Part shown: in pieces, positions 38,764 to 47,659 of the stretch
Position numbering within the stretch: the stretch's first letter is position 1
Layout: every line of letters begins with the position of its first letter
Source: Haloechinothrix alba
GTDB lineage: Bacteria > Actinomycetota > Actinomycetes > Mycobacteriales > Pseudonocardiaceae
Direction: 5' to 3'
Assembly (NCBI RefSeq): GCF_900188115.1
Contig: NZ_FZNW01000004.1
Span: 1-64,000, forward strand
DNA: 64,000 nt
Notes under the pieces: generated by a model
What the model was told of the DNA's origin: nothing
Databases searched by the model: none
The model's input: the letters and a program-made list of their open reading frames with translations, nothing else
Translations under genes and position numbers: made by a program

Positions 38764-39470
38764 CAGGGAACGAGAGCGCGGATGGTGACGCCACCGCCCC
38801 CGCGGGCGGTGGCGATACCGGTCCGGTGACGGTCTTCCTCGTGGACGATCACGCGCTGTTCCGGGCGGGCGTGCGCACCGAGCTGGAACAGATCAGCGAG
38901 CGGGTTGACGTGGTCGGTGAGGCCGGTTCGGTACGGGAGGCGGTCACCGGCATCGTGCGGACCCGACCCCAGGTCGTGCTGCTCGACGTGCACATGCCCG
39001 ACGGCGGTGGGGCCGAGGTCCTCCGGCAGCTGCGCCCGGAGCTACCGGAGGTGGTCTTTCTCGCCCTCTCGGTCTCGGATGCGGCCGAGGATGTGATCGC
39101 GGTGATACGCGGGGGTGCACGCGGCTACGTCACCAAGACGATCTCGTCCGACGAGCTGGTCAACGCCGTGCTACGAGTCGCAGAGGGGGACGCGGTGTTC
39201 TCTCCCCGGTTGGCGGGGTTCGTGCTCGACGCGTTCGCCGACCGTCCGGGCGCGGCACCGGTATCCGATCCGGAGCTGGACGTGCTCACGGTGCGGGAGC
39301 GCGAGGTGCTGCGGTTGCTCGCGCGGGGATATGCCTACAAGGAGATCGCCTCGGAGCTGTTCATCTCTGTGAAGACCGTGGAGACGCACGTGTCGAGCGT
39401 GTTGCGCAAGACGCAGCTGTCGAATCGCTACGAGCTGTCCCGCTGGGCATCGGATCGCAGGCTGGTGTAG
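38760..39470 (+). CDS. NarL/LuxR-family response regulator
   Basis: A 236-residue regulator. The receiver has FLVDDHALFRAGV, the phospho-acceptor Asp in VVLLDVHMPDG and the conserved Lys in GYVTKTISSDE. The C-terminal LuxR helix-turn-helix contains LTVREREVLRLLARGYAYKE and SVKTVETHVSSVLRK. All phosphorylation residues are intact. The GTG overlaps the kinase stop (GTGA), so they form a coupled two-component pair, probably controlling the adjacent PspC/LiaF-like operon. Confidence 0.92.
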   Translation: MTGNESADGDATAPAGGGDTGPVTVFLVDDHALFRAGVRTELEQISERVDVVGEAGSVREAVTGIVRTRPQVVLLDVHMPDGGGAEVLRQLRPELPEVVFLALSVSDAAEDVIAVIRGGARGYVTKTISSDELVNAVLRVAEGDAVFSPRLAGFVLDAFADRPGAAPVSDPELDVLTVREREVLRLLARGYAYKEIASELFISVKTVETHVSSVLRKTQLSNRYELSRWASDRRLV

Positions 39471-39783
39471 CGCGGCGGGAACCTGCGCGGGCGACGGGTT
39501 GTGCCGCGGCTGAGGTGGCCGGTCCGTGACGAGGAGCACCGGCGCTCGTGTCACCTGTGTCATAGCAACTCCGGGTCCTGGTGCGGACAGTGGGGGAGCG
39601 GTCATTCCGTGTGACTGATGGCGTAGGTTTGCACCAGCCGTGCGGGAGTCCGGCGCGAGGCAGGTCACGGGCTTGTGCCGGGTGATCCGGCCGAGTGAAC
39701 AGCCCGACCTACGAACAGCCCGCAGCCCGCTCGTGTATGCGATCCGAGTTCTGCCGGTGCGTTGCCAGGAGGATCACACGCGA
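39471..39783 (+). other. intergenic region between response regulator and DUF445 gene
   Basis: A 313-base region. A bulged hairpin, GTGACGAGGAGC (39526-39537) against GCTCGTGTCAC (39544-39554), may terminate the two-component transcript. GGAGG at 39768-39772 serves the downstream gene. Nothing else was recognised. Confidence 0.4.
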
Positions 39784-41058
39784 ATGGAACAGGAACTGCT
39801 GCTCCATTTGATCACGATACCGCTGTTCACCGGAGGTATCGGTTATGTGACCAACTGGACCGGCGTCATCATGCTGTTCCGTCCTCTGCGTTTCTACGGT
39901 GTTCGTGTCCCCGGCCTGAAGGTGCTTTTCCCGTTCTTGCCCCGGCGCATCCAGATCGTCCCGGCGATCAGCTGTGACGGTCGTTTCGGTTGGCAGGGGA
40001 TCGTTCCCTCGCGCGCGTCGAAGATGGCGAGTATCGCGGTGGACAAGGGGCTCGCCAAGCTGGGAAGTATATCCGACTTCTATCGCGAGCTGGATCCGGA
40101 CAGAATCGCTCAACAACTGACCCGGGTAGCCCAGTCCGAGATTCGCGATGTGGTGGAGCGGATCATGGAGAGGGAAGAGCCCGAGCTGTGGGCCGAGGCT
40201 CCGCAGCAGGTCAGGAATGCTGTGTATGAGCGCGTTCGGGCGCAGCTCCCGAGTATCGTGCGCGATCTGACGGCCCGGATCGGCGAGAACATCGATCAGT
40301 GCATCGACGCCAAACTGATGGTGATGCGCCACCTGGAGCGCCATCCCGAACTGCTGAACGACATGTTCAAAAAGGTCGGCAAGAAGGAGCTGAGGTTCAT
40401 GCAGAACTTCGGCTTCTACTTCGGGTTCCCGATGGGGTTCGTTCTCGTCGCGGCCGTCGAGATCTGGCCGTACTGGTGGGTTCTTCCCGTCGGTGGCGTC
40501 ATTATCGGGTACGTCGTGAACTATCTCGGAATCGCGATGATATTCGAGCCCGTGTACCCGAAGAGGTGGGTTCCGTGGCGCCAGGGGCTGTTCATCAGGC
40601 GCAAACCCGAGATCGCAGACGTATACGCGAAAATCATCTCGGACAACGTGATAACTATTCAGAACGTGGGGCGGGAGCTGCTGCACGGGGCCCGCTCGGA
40701 CCGTACGCGGCAGCTGCTGGAGTCCGCGTTGCGTCCTGCGGTGGACCGTGCGATGGGCCCCGTCCGCCTGCCGGTCCGGCTGGCGATGGGCGCGGGGACG
40801 TACGAGCGCATCCGTAGCTCGGTGGCTGTCGAGGCCGGCGCGTTCGCGCCCATCGCGTTCGACGATGAGCGATTCAACGTGCAGCAGGCCAACCGGATCT
40901 TCCGGTTCGTCGGTGCGCAGATGCGCATGATGAGCCTTGACGACTTCAACGAGCTCATGCGTTCGGCGATCAAACAGGATGAATGGTTGCTGTTCCTGCA
41001 CGGTGCCGTGCTCGGGTTCGGCGCGGGCCTTCTGCACCTGGCGATATTCGGAGTGTGA
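39784..41058 (+). CDS. DUF445 family membrane protein
   Basis: A 424-residue protein with a hydrophobic N-terminal helix (LLLHLITIPLFTGGIGYVTN), a long helical cytoplasmic or periplasmic part, a central hydrophobic pair (about 220-260; FGFPMGFVLVAAVEIWPYWW, then VIIGYVVNYLGIAMIF) and a C-terminal membrane segment (FLHGAVLGFGAGLLHLAIFG). The duplicated N-W/N-Y-L pattern around the first and middle helices is typical of DUF445, whose function is unknown. ATG 39784 has GGAGG upstream. It is followed after 23 bases by an Abi-alpha gene. Confidence 0.82.
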   Translation: MEQELLLHLITIPLFTGGIGYVTNWTGVIMLFRPLRFYGVRVPGLKVLFPFLPRRIQIVPAISCDGRFGWQGIVPSRASKMASIAVDKGLAKLGSISDFYRELDPDRIAQQLTRVAQSEIRDVVERIMEREEPELWAEAPQQVRNAVYERVRAQLPSIVRDLTARIGENIDQCIDAKLMVMRHLERHPELLNDMFKKVGKKELRFMQNFGFYFGFPMGFVLVAAVEIWPYWWVLPVGGVIIGYVVNYLGIAMIFEPVYPKRWVPWRQGLFIRRKPEIADVYAKIISDNVITIQNVGRELLHGARSDRTRQLLESALRPAVDRAMGPVRLPVRLAMGAGTYERIRSSVAVEAGAFAPIAFDDERFNVQQANRIFRFVGAQMRMMSLDDFNELMRSAIKQDEWLLFLHGAVLGFGAGLLHLAIFGV

Positions 41059-41081
41059 GCGTATTGGGAGGACACGACGGC

Positions 41082-41873
41082 ATGCGGCGGTACGGCACGG
41101 CCCACGGGTCGAGGAATGCGGATGCGAGCCTGATCGACGCGGCGCCGGGGTTGGCGAAGCTGGCGGCGACGGGGTGCGCGCGGATCGTGACGTGGGCTGT
41201 CGACACCACCGTGCAGACAGGCACACGGGCAGTCGTTTCCGCGGTCAACGGGGCGGCGCCGACGCGGCTCGCCCAGGACGCCGCGAGCGAGCTGGTCGTC
41301 CGTACCCGCAGGGCGCTGGGGGCGAGCGAGGAAGGGCAGGTCCGGAAGTTGCCGGGCAGGAGCGTGAGCGTGCACTGCTCGGCCGAGGAACTGCGTTCCC
41401 GTGGCGCGGAGCTGCTCTACCGTTCGGCGGACGTGCGTTGCACCGAAGGGATGCACCCGGCATACGAGCGGATCCTCGACGAGATCGCGCCGGACGAGGC
41501 CAGGATCTTACGCCTGCTGGCCGTGCGGGGGGCGCAGCCGACCGTCGACGTGCGGACGGGACGGCCGTTCGGCGTCGGTTCGGAGCTGGTGGCCGAGCGG
41601 ATGTCCATGATCGGGCAGGAGTCGGGGTGCCGGTATGTCGAGCGAACCGGCGCTTACCTGAACAACCTGTTCCGGCTCGGGCTGGTGTGGTTCTCCTCGG
41701 AGAAGGTCGAGCCCGGTCGCTACCAGGTGGTGGAGGTCCAGCCCGCGGTCATCGAGGCGATGCGGAGGGCAGGCCGATCCGCGAGCACGGTGCACGGAAG
41801 CGTGCACCTCACCGCTTTCGGCCTCGACTTCTGCTCGGTCTGCCTCCCGCTGGACGGTCCCGTGCGCAGCTGA
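41082..41873 (+). CDS. Abi-alpha (DUF4393) family protein
   Basis: A 263-residue protein. The C-terminal half fits DUF4393: MHPAYERILDEIAPDEARIL, a middle NNLFRLGLVWFSSE and the end HLTAFGLDFCSVCLP. Abi-alpha proteins are named for a link to phage abortive infection, but most members have no tested function. The ATG at 41082 follows GGGAGGA by nine bases; an upstream GTG overlapping the DUF445 stop is possible. The close spacing and same strand suggest a DUF445/Abi-alpha pair. Confidence 0.8.
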   Translation: MRRYGTAHGSRNADASLIDAAPGLAKLAATGCARIVTWAVDTTVQTGTRAVVSAVNGAAPTRLAQDAASELVVRTRRALGASEEGQVRKLPGRSVSVHCSAEELRSRGAELLYRSADVRCTEGMHPAYERILDEIAPDEARILRLLAVRGAQPTVDVRTGRPFGVGSELVAERMSMIGQESGCRYVERTGAYLNNLFRLGLVWFSSEKVEPGRYQVVEVQPAVIEAMRRAGRSASTVHGSVHLTAFGLDFCSVCLPLDGPVRS

Positions 41874-41959
41874 CGTCACCCGCCCGGAACGCGTCGTACG
41901 GAGCGGCCGTGCGCGGTCACAGGCGCCGTGTACCCGCTACACCGAAGGGGCGCTACGTG

Positions 41960-42952
41960 TCACCGCATCAGCAGTTCGACGACCAGGATCCCGCACAGCG
42001 CGGCCGTGCAGAAAGCGAGCACGGTGACGGACACGCGGGCGACGAGCCGGCCTCGTCCCCTGCGTTGCGGTGTGCGTGGTCGCACGGGTGCCGTATCGCG
42101 CACCGCGGGTCGTGACGGGGGCGGTGCTGCCGCCGAGCGCTGGGTGAGCGGCGGCTTCGGCGATCGGTCGGGTGCCGACAGCGATGCGGGGTCGGGCGAT
42201 CGTCCGTGTGCCAGCGCGGTCAGGGCCTCCTCGACCCCGCGCATCGTGGGACGGGCCGCGGGGTCGCGGGTCAGCATGCGTAACAGCACGTCGTGCAGCG
42301 TGCCCGTGGGGCGGGCGGTCCCTTCGTGCTCGGGCAGCGGCGTTCCGGTAGTCGCGCGGTGCAGTGTCGCCCCGAGCGAGTACACGTCAGCTGCCGCGGT
42401 AGCGGCGAGGGTGTCGCGTACCTCGGGTGCGCGGTACGGCGAGTCCCCGTACGTCAGGCCGACGACGAAGTCGGTGATCTGCACGTCACCGTCCTCGTCG
42501 AGCAGTACGGCCGCAGGATCGACGGCACGGTGCACGAGCCCGAGGTCGTGCGCGGCGCGCAGTGCGCAGGCCAGTCGCATGCCGAGGGTGCACACCTGTG
42601 CTGCAGGGAAGGGGGAGCCCGCTGTGAGTACGTCGGACATCGTCCTCGAGGGAACGTACTGCGTGATCAGCCAGATATCGTCGTGCTCGGCCACGGCCCC
42701 GTAGACGGTGACGGCATACGGATGGCGCAGCTCGCTGGCCAGTTCGGCGTCCCGCAGCGCCAGTGCCTCGGCGCGTTGGGCAGTCTGCCCGGGTTCGTCG
42801 TCGGCATGCCCGCGACGGGCACACAGCGGCCTGGCGGCAACGGTGCGATGCAGCCGTTCGTCGCTGGCGAGCCAGACGACGCCCCACTGCCCGCGGCCGA
42901 GCGGCTGCTCGAGCCGGTATCGGCCGCCGATCAGAGTGCCCTCGCCCGACAC
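41960..42952 (-). CDS. membrane-anchored Ser/Thr pseudokinase
   Basis: A 330-residue kinase-fold protein with a C-terminal transmembrane helix (about 305-325; VARVSVTVLAFCTAALCGIL) and almost no extracellular part. The N-lobe keeps a Gly-rich loop (LGRGQWGVVW), but the VAIK Lys is Arg41, the HRD motif is HRA (Ala143), the catalytic Lys is Asp145 and Asn is Ala148; the DFG motif is DFV (161-163). Catalysis is therefore very unlikely, though nucleotide binding may persist. The GTG at 42952 starts seven bases after the stop of the active kinase. Confidence 0.82.
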   Translation of the reverse strand: MSGEGTLIGGRYRLEQPLGRGQWGVVWLASDERLHRTVAARPLCARRGHADDEPGQTAQRAEALALRDAELASELRHPYAVTVYGAVAEHDDIWLITQYVPSRTMSDVLTAGSPFPAAQVCTLGMRLACALRAAHDLGLVHRAVDPAAVLLDEDGDVQITDFVVGLTYGDSPYRAPEVRDTLAATAAADVYSLGATLHRATTGTPLPEHEGTARPTGTLHDVLLRMLTRDPAARPTMRGVEEALTALAHGRSPDPASLSAPDRSPKPPLTQRSAAAPPPSRPAVRDTAPVRPRTPQRRGRGRLVARVSVTVLAFCTAALCGILVVELLMR

Positions 42953-42959
42953 GTAACCC

Positions 42960-44609
42960 CTAAATCCGACCAGTGGTAGCGGTGTTCTGGTCACCCTCCG
43001 CGGCACCGCCGTCGCCGCCGTCATCGGTGCCGTCGTCACCACCGGTGTCGTCGCCGCCGGTCTCGTCGCCACCGGTGTCGCCGCCGTCATCGGTGCCGTC
43101 GTCACCACCGGTGTCACCGCCGCCGGTCTCGTCGCCACCGGTGTCGCCGCCGTCATCGGTGCCGTCGTCGCCGCCGGTCTCCTCGCCACCGGTGCCGTCA
43201 CCACCGGTCTCGCTCGACGTGGGGTGGGTGGTCGTGTCCCTGGATGTGGTGGTGCTGTCCGTGGGGTCGGCGGTGTCGGTGGTGCGCGCGGGCCGAGTGG
43301 TCGGCTCGGGTTCCGGTTCCGTGGTCGTCCGTTCCCGTGACGTGGTGCTCGTGCGCTCGGCACTCGTCGTTGGCGTCGTCGTGTCGTCCGTGACCGGCGG
43401 TGCCGGTGCCTCGCCGTGTGACTGGTCCTGGTCGCCGAACACCCACACGGTCAGTGCGACGATGAGGCTCACCATGAGCCCGCTCGCGACGAGCGGTTTC
43501 CAACCGCGTCCCGATCGGCTGTGCTCTGCGTCGGTGTCGGTGCCCGAGCCTTCGGGGCCGGGTTCCGAGCCCGTCGCGGCCATCGGCGCTACGCGGGTCG
43601 CGTCAGGCCCGTCGGCGGCCACGCCGGTGAGGGTTCCTGATGTGCTCGACGGCTCCGCGTCGTCGTAGAGCATGTCGGCGGGGTCCTCGTCGGCCCCGGC
43701 GAGTCCGGTAGCGGCGAGTCCGGTAGCGGCGAGTCCGGCAGCGGCGACGCCGGACTCGTGCGTGACGGGGCCGCCCACCGGCGTCTCGCCGCGGGCGACT
43801 GCGGCCAGTACCTCCTCTGCCCGCTCGGCGTCGGGTCGTTGCTCCTTCGCCGGATGGAGCAACAGGGCCAGAACGCTGGTCAACGGGCCGGACTGGACAG
43901 GGGGGTAGATCTGGCCCGCTGCTACGGCATGCAGCAGGCTGAGGGTGTTCTCGCTGAGACCGAAAGGCGGTTGCCCTTCGCTCGCCGCGTACAGGGTGGA
44001 GCCAAGGGAGAACACGTCGGACTCCGGGCCCGGCTCGTTGCCGAGCGCGACCTCGGGGGCGAGGTAGGCGGGGGTGCCCGCGATCAGTCCGGTCTTGGTG
44101 ACGCTGACATCGTCCTTGGCTTTCGAGATGCCGAAGTCGGTGATCTTCACGACGCCGTCGTCGGTGAGCAATACGTTGCCCGGTTTGATGTCGCGGTGCA
44201 CGATGCCGACCTGGTGGGCGCTCTTCAGGGCGGAGGCCACTTGCTGGCCGATCCGTGCGACCTCCAGTGGCGGTACCGATCCCCTGTCCTGGATCAGGGT
44301 CGCGAGGCTGGTGGACTCCAGGTACTCCATGATCAGGCACGGTTGCCCGTGCTCGTCGGTGACCGCGTCGAAGACGGTGATCGCGTTGGGGTGGTGCAGG
44401 CGCGCGGCGATGCGCCCCTCGCGCATCGTGCGCTGCCGCGCCTCCTCCGCTTCCGCGGACTCGAGCCCGGGCTGCAGGAGCAACTGCTTGATGGCGACGA
44501 CACGCCCCAGCAGCTCGTCGTGACCCTGCCAGACTGCCCCCATCGCACCGGTACCGATTCGCCGGGTGATGCGATAACGGTCGGCGACAAGTTGCCCCTC
44601 GTCGCTCAC
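42960..44609 (-). CDS. receptor-type Ser/Thr protein kinase
   Basis: A 549-residue kinase with a complete catalytic core: VAIK (Lys41), HRDIKPGN (Asp140, Lys142, Asn145) and DFG (158-160), followed by GTPAYLAPE. A linker rich in Ala-Gly repeats leads to a single transmembrane helix (LVASGLMVSLIVALTVWVF, near 400-420), and then a disordered extracellular Thr/Ser/Pro region and a Gly-Asp repeat tail. GTG 44609 has GAGAGG upstream. It should phosphorylate cytoplasmic targets, perhaps with the neighbouring pseudokinase as partner. Confidence 0.9.
   Translation of the reverse strand: MSDEGQLVADRYRITRRIGTGAMGAVWQGHDELLGRVVAIKQLLLQPGLESAEAEEARQRTMREGRIAARLHHPNAITVFDAVTDEHGQPCLIMEYLESTSLATLIQDRGSVPPLEVARIGQQVASALKSAHQVGIVHRDIKPGNVLLTDDGVVKITDFGISKAKDDVSVTKTGLIAGTPAYLAPEVALGNEPGPESDVFSLGSTLYAASEGQPPFGLSENTLSLLHAVAAGQIYPPVQSGPLTSVLALLLHPAKEQRPDAERAEEVLAAVARGETPVGGPVTHESGVAAAGLAATGLAATGLAGADEDPADMLYDDAEPSSTSGTLTGVAADGPDATRVAPMAATGSEPGPEGSGTDTDAEHSRSGRGWKPLVASGLMVSLIVALTVWVFGDQDQSHGEAPAPPVTDDTTTPTTSAERTSTTSRERTTTEPEPEPTTRPARTTDTADPTDSTTTSRDTTTHPTSSETGGDGTGGEETGGDDGTDDGGDTGGDETGGGDTGGDDGTDDGGDTGGDETGGDDTGGDDGTDDGGDGGAAEGDQNTATTGRI
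42985..43210 (-). repeat. Gly-Asp coding tandem repeats in the kinase ectodomain
   Basis: A degenerate tandem array built from the codons GGTGGCGACGAC/ACC and variants encodes the GGDD, GGDET and DGTDDGG units at the extracellular end of the kinase. It contains longer near-identical blocks such as GGDDGTDDGGDTGGDETGG. Copy-number change would stay in frame. Confidence 0.75.
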
Positions 44610-44760
44610 TGCGTCGCCTCTCTCATGGTCGGTATCGGTTGTCTCCCCAGCCCGCGGCGCCACCACCGGATAGCGGTGTGCGTGGCTCACTGCCGTCCCT
44701 GCCGATGTGACCGGTTCGTGACAAGGCTATGCGTTCACTCTCCGCACATGAATCTGGCAC

Positions 44761-45651
44761 TCAGGAACCCTGGAGAGGCACGTGCTGGGAGGACAGCAGC
44801 CGTACCTCGGTGATGCGGGGCTCGGGTTCGGTCGAGACATGGAGGAGCTGGTCGAGCCGGAGGCGAGCACCGGTCGGGTCCGTCAGTGTCACCAGGGCGC
44901 GTATCACGTCGTCCGACTGGATACGTAGCTCGTGTACCTCCAGATCCGACGCGGTTCGCCAGATGTGTGCCCGGGAGGCCCGGGAAGGCTCGATGGAGGC
45001 CTCGACGACCTCATCGGTGAGCATCGCGATCGCACCCTCGGGATCTGTCGCAACGCGATCGTAGAAGGTGCGCACGACATCCTCCGCGGACGGCGGGCTA
45101 TCGGCCGCCGTGGAACCGGCTTCCTGCTCGCGTTGAGATGGTTGCGGTGCACGATCGGTTGCCCGGTCTGTCGCCGAATCGGGTGAGATCGGTTCGGGGT
45201 TGCCGGTACTGGGGGAGGCACCGGCCGTGGCATCTCCGAGTGGCGGGGCCGCCGTTGCCAGGAGCGCCCGCATCCCGGTCGCGGTGCCGGCGTCGAGCGT
45301 GGCGGTGCGCGCCGGTTCGGGCGACGCGTCGACCAGTGCGGGCGCGGTCGCGATGGCGCCACACAGCAGCGCCGTCGCGACCACGAGCCCGGCGAGCTTC
45401 ACGGCGCGCGTGATCGTGCCGCCCGGCTGGGCCGTCTCCGGCTGGGCCCCCTCCGGTCTGGAGCCCTCGGTCCCGGTGGCATCGTCCCTGGTCGGGGACG
45501 CGGTCGTGGCCAGCACGGTCGGATCGCGCAGCAGTGCATCCAGCTCGCCGTGATCGATCCACGGGTCGTCGTGCAGCTCCGGATCCAGCAGCTCGACGGT
45601 CGAGCGCGGCACGGCGCCCGTGCGGCGCTGCGTTCGCCTTCTCCGGGGCAC
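44761..45651 (-). CDS. single-pass membrane protein with an extracytoplasmic domain
   Basis: About 296 residues (GTG 45651, preceded by AGGGGG; longer in-frame starts exist). A cytoplasmic N-terminus contains DPELHDDPWIDHGELDALLRDP, one transmembrane helix follows (AVKLAGLVVATALLCGAIAT, near 95-115), then a linker and a C-terminal domain (AEDVVRTFYDRVATDPEGAI, HELRIQSDDVIRALVTLTDP). The latter looks like a small alpha+beta sensor or NTF2-like domain. No family was recognised. It lies upstream of the kinase on the same strand. Confidence 0.62.
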   Translation of the reverse strand: MPRRRRTQRRTGAVPRSTVELLDPELHDDPWIDHGELDALLRDPTVLATTASPTRDDATGTEGSRPEGAQPETAQPGGTITRAVKLAGLVVATALLCGAIATAPALVDASPEPARTATLDAGTATGMRALLATAAPPLGDATAGASPSTGNPEPISPDSATDRATDRAPQPSQREQEAGSTAADSPPSAEDVVRTFYDRVATDPEGAIAMLTDEVVEASIEPSRASRAHIWRTASDLEVHELRIQSDDVIRALVTLTDPTGARLRLDQLLHVSTEPEPRITEVRLLSSQHVPLQGS

Positions 45652-45872
45652 CGTCTCGACCCCCTTGCTCGCTCGCTGCGTAGTGGCGGCGTGTCCGGCT
45701 CGTCCTCGGTCGCGCTCGTGATCGAGCGGTCCGTCATCGGATGCGCTGCGTTGCTGGTGGTCCTGTAGCCCAGGAAACAACGTGAGTGCTGCTGCTGCCA
45801 GCCGTCATCGGCGAGGGTGCGTCCACGGTCGGCGAGCGGTGCGTGAATCGTCTGTTCGGGTGAACAGCACGC

Positions 45873-47225
45873 TCAATCCGAGGTGATCTTGTCACCTTCC
45901 TCGAACCGCAGGGTGCGCTGCTCCTCCGTGCTCGACCCGTCGTTGTAGACGACCTTGACCGTGTTCACGGTCATGCGTTTGCGCTGGTCGATATGGATGT
46001 GCTCGATCTCGAAGTAGGCGATGTGGGAGTACCGTTCGGCGATGCCGTCCGCGCCTTCCTCGTGCAGCTCGCCGCCGGTCTGTTCGTGCGCACGTTCCGG
46101 GTTCTCGGTGATCTCGTTCAGGAAGATCTCCGATCGGTCCCCCATGGTCTCGGCGTCCGGAGGGAACGAGTACAGGGGAGCACCGCGGGTCTCGCGTGGT
46201 GCCGGGCTCGGTGACGGCTTCTGCGGCGGTCGCGTGGTCGTCGGGGACGCCGATCCGGTGTCCCGGCCGCGCTGCGACGTCCCGGAGCTCCCGGTTCCTG
46301 CGGATGCCGAGTCGGCTGCTTCCGGCGTGCGGACACCGGCCAGATCGCTGATGCGCTCGGGGTCGGTCGTGGTGGCCGGACCGCCCTCGGTGGTGGTGGT
46401 GTCGGCCCCTGGCTCGTCGGTCGGGCCGGGAAGCCCGTCGTGGTGCAGTTCGGGCTGGTCCCCGCGAAGCCCTGGCCAGCCGTCGTCGGCCAGCTGGTCG
46501 GTGGGCTGGCTCACCAGGTGCGAGCCGGCCACGAGCAGCGCGACGACGACTCCGCCGGAGGACATCGTCGCGAACCAGGCGGCCTTGCGCCAGGAGCGCG
46601 GTGGGGTGACCGAAGCCGGGACGGTGCCGAGGTCGAACTTGCCGAGGCCGTCCGGGGGCGGCGCCGCGTATACCCGGGCATCGTCCTCCGGTTCGTCCTG
46701 CGGGATGAGGGTCACTCGGGTACGTGCCGGACGCTTGTCGTCCACGCCCACCCGTTCGGGGGGCGCCAGGGGTGGTTCGTGCGGCTCGGCGCCGGCCGTC
46801 GCGAGATCGCCGCCGTCGCGCTCGGGCGGCTCGACCGGAACCGCAGCCGGCTCGGCAGGGACCGCGGGTGGATCCGGTGCGAGGGCCGCGCCGCCGGAGG
46901 AGGTGTCGGTGGGCAGGGTGCCCGCGATGTTTTCCCGTTCCGGCTGCTCGGGAGGTCGCCATGGGGAGTTGTCGGCGGTGGCTGGTGGGAAGGCGGCCGG
47001 TGCAGGCGCAAGCGAGCCGGAAACCGAGGTACTCGTCCCCGCCCTGGGTGCGGTGCTGGTCGCCACGCCGGCGGCCGGGGTGCTGTCCGGACCGTCGGGC
47101 ACCCGGTGGCGGGCTCCGCCCGCGCGCTTGGGCACGGTCGGCGTCCACGTCGTCGACCCGCCGCTACGGCGGTGCCGCCCCGGCAGGGTTGGTTGGTCCT
47201 CCGGATCGTTGCTGTCGTGGGTCAT
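45873..47225 (-). CDS. single-pass membrane protein with long disordered regions
   Basis: A 450-residue protein starting MTHDSNDPEDQPTLPGRHRR. The first half is a Pro/Ala/Glu-rich cytoplasmic region, followed by one transmembrane helix (AWFATMSSGGVVVALLVAG, near 215-235), a Ser/Thr/Pro-rich linker and a C-terminal folded region (about 375-450; EIFLNEITENPERAHEQTG, VNTVKVVYNDGSSTEEQRTL). The family was not recognised. It shares layout with the protein at 44761 and lies on the same strand, so it is probably part of the same surface kinase cluster. Confidence 0.6.
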   Translation of the reverse strand: MTHDSNDPEDQPTLPGRHRRSGGSTTWTPTVPKRAGGARHRVPDGPDSTPAAGVATSTAPRAGTSTSVSGSLAPAPAAFPPATADNSPWRPPEQPERENIAGTLPTDTSSGGAALAPDPPAVPAEPAAVPVEPPERDGGDLATAGAEPHEPPLAPPERVGVDDKRPARTRVTLIPQDEPEDDARVYAAPPPDGLGKFDLGTVPASVTPPRSWRKAAWFATMSSGGVVVALLVAGSHLVSQPTDQLADDGWPGLRGDQPELHHDGLPGPTDEPGADTTTTEGGPATTTDPERISDLAGVRTPEAADSASAGTGSSGTSQRGRDTGSASPTTTRPPQKPSPSPAPRETRGAPLYSFPPDAETMGDRSEIFLNEITENPERAHEQTGGELHEEGADGIAERYSHIAYFEIEHIHIDQRKRMTVNTVKVVYNDGSSTEEQRTLRFEEGDKITSD

Positions 47226-47659
47226 GCCGTCGTGACCCTCCCTTGGCTCCCGTCTGACGGCACACCCCAGCATATGCCCTCGAATGGAGCAGTGGTATGC
47301 GGCTCGGCCGCGGCGGCGTACCGGTTACCCCGCGCGTGGTACCGCGTGCCGGCGCTGTCCGGGTGCGCCGGCCGCGTACGCAACGACGGGGCCGAGGTAC
47401 TCACGCGAACCAGGGTAAGCCGATCGGTGTCTCATCACAGCACCGGACCCTGATAAAGGAGAGAGATCACTCCGACGCGCGCCGCCATATGGGTGATACC
47501 CGAGGAAACATGTGCTAAGAGAGCTCGCAATGCTTGCGCACTACCGCGCGATGCGGTAGGGGGACTGGGTCGACAGCGGTGCCGATGCCGCCGCTGTCCC
47601 GCTTCCCACCGCGAGCGCGATCGCGAGGACGGCTGCACGACCGCCTCGTGCCTGCACGC
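47226..47659. other. intergenic region with no recognised gene
   Basis: A 434-base gap between chorismate mutase and the membrane protein gene, both on the minus strand. Short open frames cross it but none has a domain or a supported start. It probably contains the promoter of the membrane protein gene; no clear hexamers or hairpin were found. Confidence 0.4.

Noticed and set aside
42985-43210. Tandem repeat considered as CRISPR or minisatellite
   Set aside because: It is a coding Gly-Asp repeat within the kinase frame.
42953-43363. Longer N-terminus for the pseudokinase running back into the upstream kinase gene
   Set aside because: It would overlap 400 bases of the active kinase gene and read its repeat region in another frame; the GTG at 42952 gives a normal kinase start.
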